A DNA stretch of 20,323 bases, from positions 17,187-37,509 of IMG/VR virus record IMGVR_UViG_3300030107_007203; one strand, 5' to 3'. The translations under genes and the position numbers were made by a program. Origin of the DNA: a virus. The notes below the pieces were generated by a model. It saw only the letters and a program-made list of their open reading frames with translations. It made no database searches and had not been told where the DNA came from. This document shows positions 17,594 through 20,323 of this stretch, piece by piece (positions within the stretch are counted from its first letter, which is position 1; every line of letters starts with the position of its first letter).

Positions 17594-20020
17594 ATGCCAC
17601 AGGCAGTACAAGTTGAATATTTAGTTTCAGGGATTATGCATAGCGGAGAACCACTAGCATCAGGACAAGTTTATTTTTACGAAACAGACGGAACAACAGC
17701 AAAAACTATTTGGAATGACGCTAACAAAAGCAGTACAGCGAGTAATCCTGTTACGTTAGATTCTAATGGAAAAGGAGAAATCTTTGCCGATGGTACATAC
17801 ACGGTTTTAATTAAAACAAGTGCAGGATCAACGATACAGACGTTAGAAAATCAGTATTTTTTCCCTAACTCTGGAACTGTCAGTACATCAGAAATTGATG
17901 CTTCTAGTTTTGGGGCTGCAACAAACGCAACAATTTCTACTGCTGTTTCAAGTGCATCAGGAGCAGATCGGACCGTTTATTTAAATCCTGGCAATTGGGC
18001 TATATCAGATAATTTAACTATACCAAGTAATATTAATTTAAAGTTTCTTATGGGAGCTTATGTCACTGTGGCAAATACTAAAACCTTAACAATACAAGGT
18101 ACTGTTGAAGGTCCCAATTACAATATTTTCAGAGGGGATGGCACGGTAACTTACGATGACAGGACAAATATTATTCCTAGCATTTGGGCTATCGGAGGCT
18201 CTCATGATAACTTAACTTTGGATGGAACAATAACGGTAAAAGACGGTTTGTCTATTACGGGAACATCAGCAATTCCTATTAGCATTCAAAGAAATGAAGA
18301 TGGAGCATCTACTACTCTCATTAAGTTGGATAGAACTTCCGCAAGTCCAGCAGATAATGACTATTATGACATTTCTTTTAATGCTGAAAATGATAACAAT
18401 CAACAACATGAATTTGCACGAATTAGAATGACGCAGCTAGATGTTTCAGATGGAACAGAAAAAGGACAATTTTTATTTAGTTTAGCAGATGGGGCAGATG
18501 GTAGCGTTGATGATGTTTTAGCTTTAAATAAAACAGGTGCTACCGTAACTGGGGCTTTAACGGTTAGTGGCGATTTAACAGTGAATGGAACGACAACAAC
18601 AGTAAATTCAAGCACATTAACAGTTGTTGACCCTTTAATCCATTTACAAACAGCATCAGGGGGTGGCAATTTAAGTGCTGATACAAATAAAGATGTTGGT
18701 ATCGTCATGGAATATTATGATGGGTCAGCCAAAGAAGCGTTTCTTGGTTGGGATGATTCTGCTGGAAAACTGACATTTATACCTGATGCTTCCTTGTCAT
18801 CTGAGGTGGTGTCTGGAAGTGTTGGTACAATCGTAGCAAATTTAGAAGGAAACGTTACTGGCACAGCGACAAATGCAACTCATGTAACGGTAACTGACAA
18901 CGAATCTACGGATGAAGACAATTTAATTACGTTTGTTGAAGATGCGACCAGCTCTACTGGTAATGTTGGCTTAGAAATGGATGGAAACCTTACATATAAT
19001 CCCAGTACAGGCCGATTAACTGCTACCCAACTTGCAGGAACATTACAAACAGCAGCTCAAGCTAATATTACTAGTGTTGGTACGCTATCTAGCCTTACAG
19101 TTTCGGGAGATGCCACGTTTGACACCTCGACCCTTAAGGTAGATTCTACTAATAATAGAGTAGGTGTTGGTACAGCCTCACCTTTGACTATACTAGACAT
19201 ATCTTCTGGTGATTCAGGGGGAGATGCAGGGGCAGGCAGTCCGACTTTGCGGATAACAAATACAACAGATTCGTCAGATTGGGATTCAGGCGATGTTGTT
19301 GGCACATTAGAGTTTTATTCAGCAGATCCAAGTGGCAACGCACCATATGTTACAAATTTTATTAAATCGGTTGCTGATAACGATAATGGCACTTTGCCAG
19401 CAGGAAGCCTTCAATTTGGAACATGCCCATATAATCAAAGTGGGGGAGCTACTGAAACAATGAGAATTTCTAGTTCAGGCAGAGTTGGAATTAATCATGA
19501 TACAAGTGGTTACGCTGAACGATTGCAGGTTAAAACTGACCAAGATGATGGTTATGGTATTGCCGTTAGACACACTCATGATTCGGCAGGTTCATTGATG
19601 CGGTTTGCAACATCTATTGGACTTTGTGGAAGTATAACTGCAAGTGGCACAACAACTAGCTATAATACATCTTCTGACTATCGTTTAAAAGAAAACGAAG
19701 TAGCTATATCTGATGGAATAACAAGATTAAAATTACTTAAACCTTATAGATTTAATTGGAAATCTGAACCAAGCAGAACTATAGATGGTTTCTTTGCTCA
19801 TGAAGTTACCCCAGCTGTTCCAGAAGCAATTTCTGGTGAGAAAGATGCTCCGATTAATGAAATAGGATCAGGGTATCAACAGATAGATTATGGCAAGATT
19901 GTTCCTCTTTTAACAGCATCATTACAGGAAGCAATCACAAAAATCGAAACACTAGAAACAAAAGTTGCCACATCTGTACAAGAACTAAAACAAGAATTGG
20001 ACTTAATCAAAAATGGCTAA
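17594..20020 (+). CDS. Tail fibre with beta-rich body and S74 self-cleaving chaperone domain, 808 aa
   Basis: Host-binding fibre. The N-terminus (VEYLVSGIMHSGEPLASGQV, about 7-26) is a conserved fibre-attachment-like domain up to about residue 95. A beta-helix-like block follows (DRTVYLNPGNWAISDNLTIP), then long Gly/Thr/Ser-rich repeats (GALTVSGDLTVNGTTTTVNS). The C-terminal 115 residues are a peptidase-S74 intramolecular chaperone: SSDYRLKEN at 693-701, then KLLKPYRFNW, and a terminal coiled coil (ITKIETLETKVATSVQELKQ). Such domains trimerise the fibre and cleave themselves off just before the Ser of the SD pair (here Ser694), with Lys699 as partner. AAGGAGGGAATT precedes the ATG. Confidence 0.85.
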   Translation: MPQAVQVEYLVSGIMHSGEPLASGQVYFYETDGTTAKTIWNDANKSSTASNPVTLDSNGKGEIFADGTYTVLIKTSAGSTIQTLENQYFFPNSGTVSTSEIDASSFGAATNATISTAVSSASGADRTVYLNPGNWAISDNLTIPSNINLKFLMGAYVTVANTKTLTIQGTVEGPNYNIFRGDGTVTYDDRTNIIPSIWAIGGSHDNLTLDGTITVKDGLSITGTSAIPISIQRNEDGASTTLIKLDRTSASPADNDYYDISFNAENDNNQQHEFARIRMTQLDVSDGTEKGQFLFSLADGADGSVDDVLALNKTGATVTGALTVSGDLTVNGTTTTVNSSTLTVVDPLIHLQTASGGGNLSADTNKDVGIVMEYYDGSAKEAFLGWDDSAGKLTFIPDASLSSEVVSGSVGTIVANLEGNVTGTATNATHVTVTDNESTDEDNLITFVEDATSSTGNVGLEMDGNLTYNPSTGRLTATQLAGTLQTAAQANITSVGTLSSLTVSGDATFDTSTLKVDSTNNRVGVGTASPLTILDISSGDSGGDAGAGSPTLRITNTTDSSDWDSGDVVGTLEFYSADPSGNAPYVTNFIKSVADNDNGTLPAGSLQFGTCPYNQSGGATETMRISSSGRVGINHDTSGYAERLQVKTDQDDGYGIAVRHTHDSAGSLMRFATSIGLCGSITASGTTTSYNTSSDYRLKENEVAISDGITRLKLLKPYRFNWKSEPSRTIDGFFAHEVTPAVPEAISGEKDAPINEIGSGYQQIDYGKIVPLLTASLQEAITKIETLETKVATSVQELKQELDLIKNG

Positions 20021-20323
20021 AAAAGCAGTTACGCTTCCAATAAATACACCCCCTCTACAAAACGTAGATGGGATGGTTTTGGATCAATTAAGTGAAACAT
20101 TATATGATGGATTCATTGATGAACTTGGTAACACGAACAAACGTGCTGGGCTAACACCGCACACTGATTTAGGCTCATTTAAACGCTCAGAAGGTGCTTA
20201 TTGGTTCGAGAATCAAGCAATAGGCTTGTTTCATAGTGATGGCAGCATTTATAAGGTCACAGACGCTTCTGGGACTGTGGTCAATATTACAAATACTGGT
20301 GATAAAATTTCAAGTGATGGAAG
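20013..20323 (+). CDS. Tail hub or DNA-stabilisation protein, N-terminal part, cut by the window end
   Basis: Starts with ATG at 20013, overlapping the fibre stop by 8 bases, and stays open to the right edge (about 103 codons). It reads AVTLPINTPPLQNVDGMVLD, then TNKRAGLTPHTDL and a GSIYKVTDASG turn. This order (a short N-terminal arm, R-GLT, then beta-propeller-like blades) is reminiscent of P22 gp10-type packaged-DNA stabilisation proteins. The family call is uncertain because most of the gene is missing. Confidence 0.6.
   Translation, partial: MAKKAVTLPINTPPLQNVDGMVLDQLSETLYDGFIDELGNTNKRAGLTPHTDLGSFKRSEGAYWFENQAIGLFHSDGSIYKVTDASGTVVNITNTGDKISSDG

Overview
The window is about 20 kb of an AT-rich, tightly packed double-stranded DNA phage or prophage. 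The order of the structural genes is that of a short-tailed phage (podovirus type): small terminase, large terminase, portal, co-chaperonin, scaffold, head decoration, Mu gpT-like major capsid protein, tail adaptor, tail fibre, then a tail or DNA-stabilisation protein cut by the right edge. No tail tube, tape-measure or sheath gene is seen. No tRNA, rRNA, CRISPR array, integrase or insertion sequence was found. The base composition and the A-rich, GGAG-based ribosome binding sites suggest an AT-rich bacterial host, perhaps marine or aquatic, but the species cannot be read from the window.

Left part (about 41-5078, minus strand). This is an early-type operon of small genes read leftward from a good promoter at 5113-5141. 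The two promoter-proximal genes are a 185-residue protein with a WDSGQ core and an ArdA antirestriction protein. After them come a run of mostly unknown microproteins, a DUF2958-type protein, a ribbon-helix-helix-like protein and a pair of paralogous 50-58 residue proteins. Most genes share nearly the same purine-only leader (AACAAAAGGARAAA...ATG). The set looks like an accessory or anti-host-defence island.

Control region (5079-5725). Two divergent promoters flank an AT hairpin and a perfect 15-bp palindrome. The rightward promoter appears to start transcription at, or one base before, the ATG of a small HTH protein, so that mRNA would be leaderless, as with lambda cI. The gap after the HTH gene holds a candidate promoter, an odd GC-rich islet and a 16-bp inverted repeat that ends just before the small terminase start.

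Right part (5726 to the end, plus strand). This is the packaging and morphogenesis module. Between the two terminase genes lies a cluster of tiny membrane and unknown genes, including a holin-like protein with an AT-hook-like tail and a Cys-rich microprotein. After the large terminase comes a DNA cytosine-5 methyltransferase gene. A second 206-codon gene with its own strong ribosome binding site is wholly nested inside it in another frame; this overprinted pair is the most notable observation in the window. The head and tail genes follow with short overlaps or gaps and a good ribosome binding site for nearly every gene.
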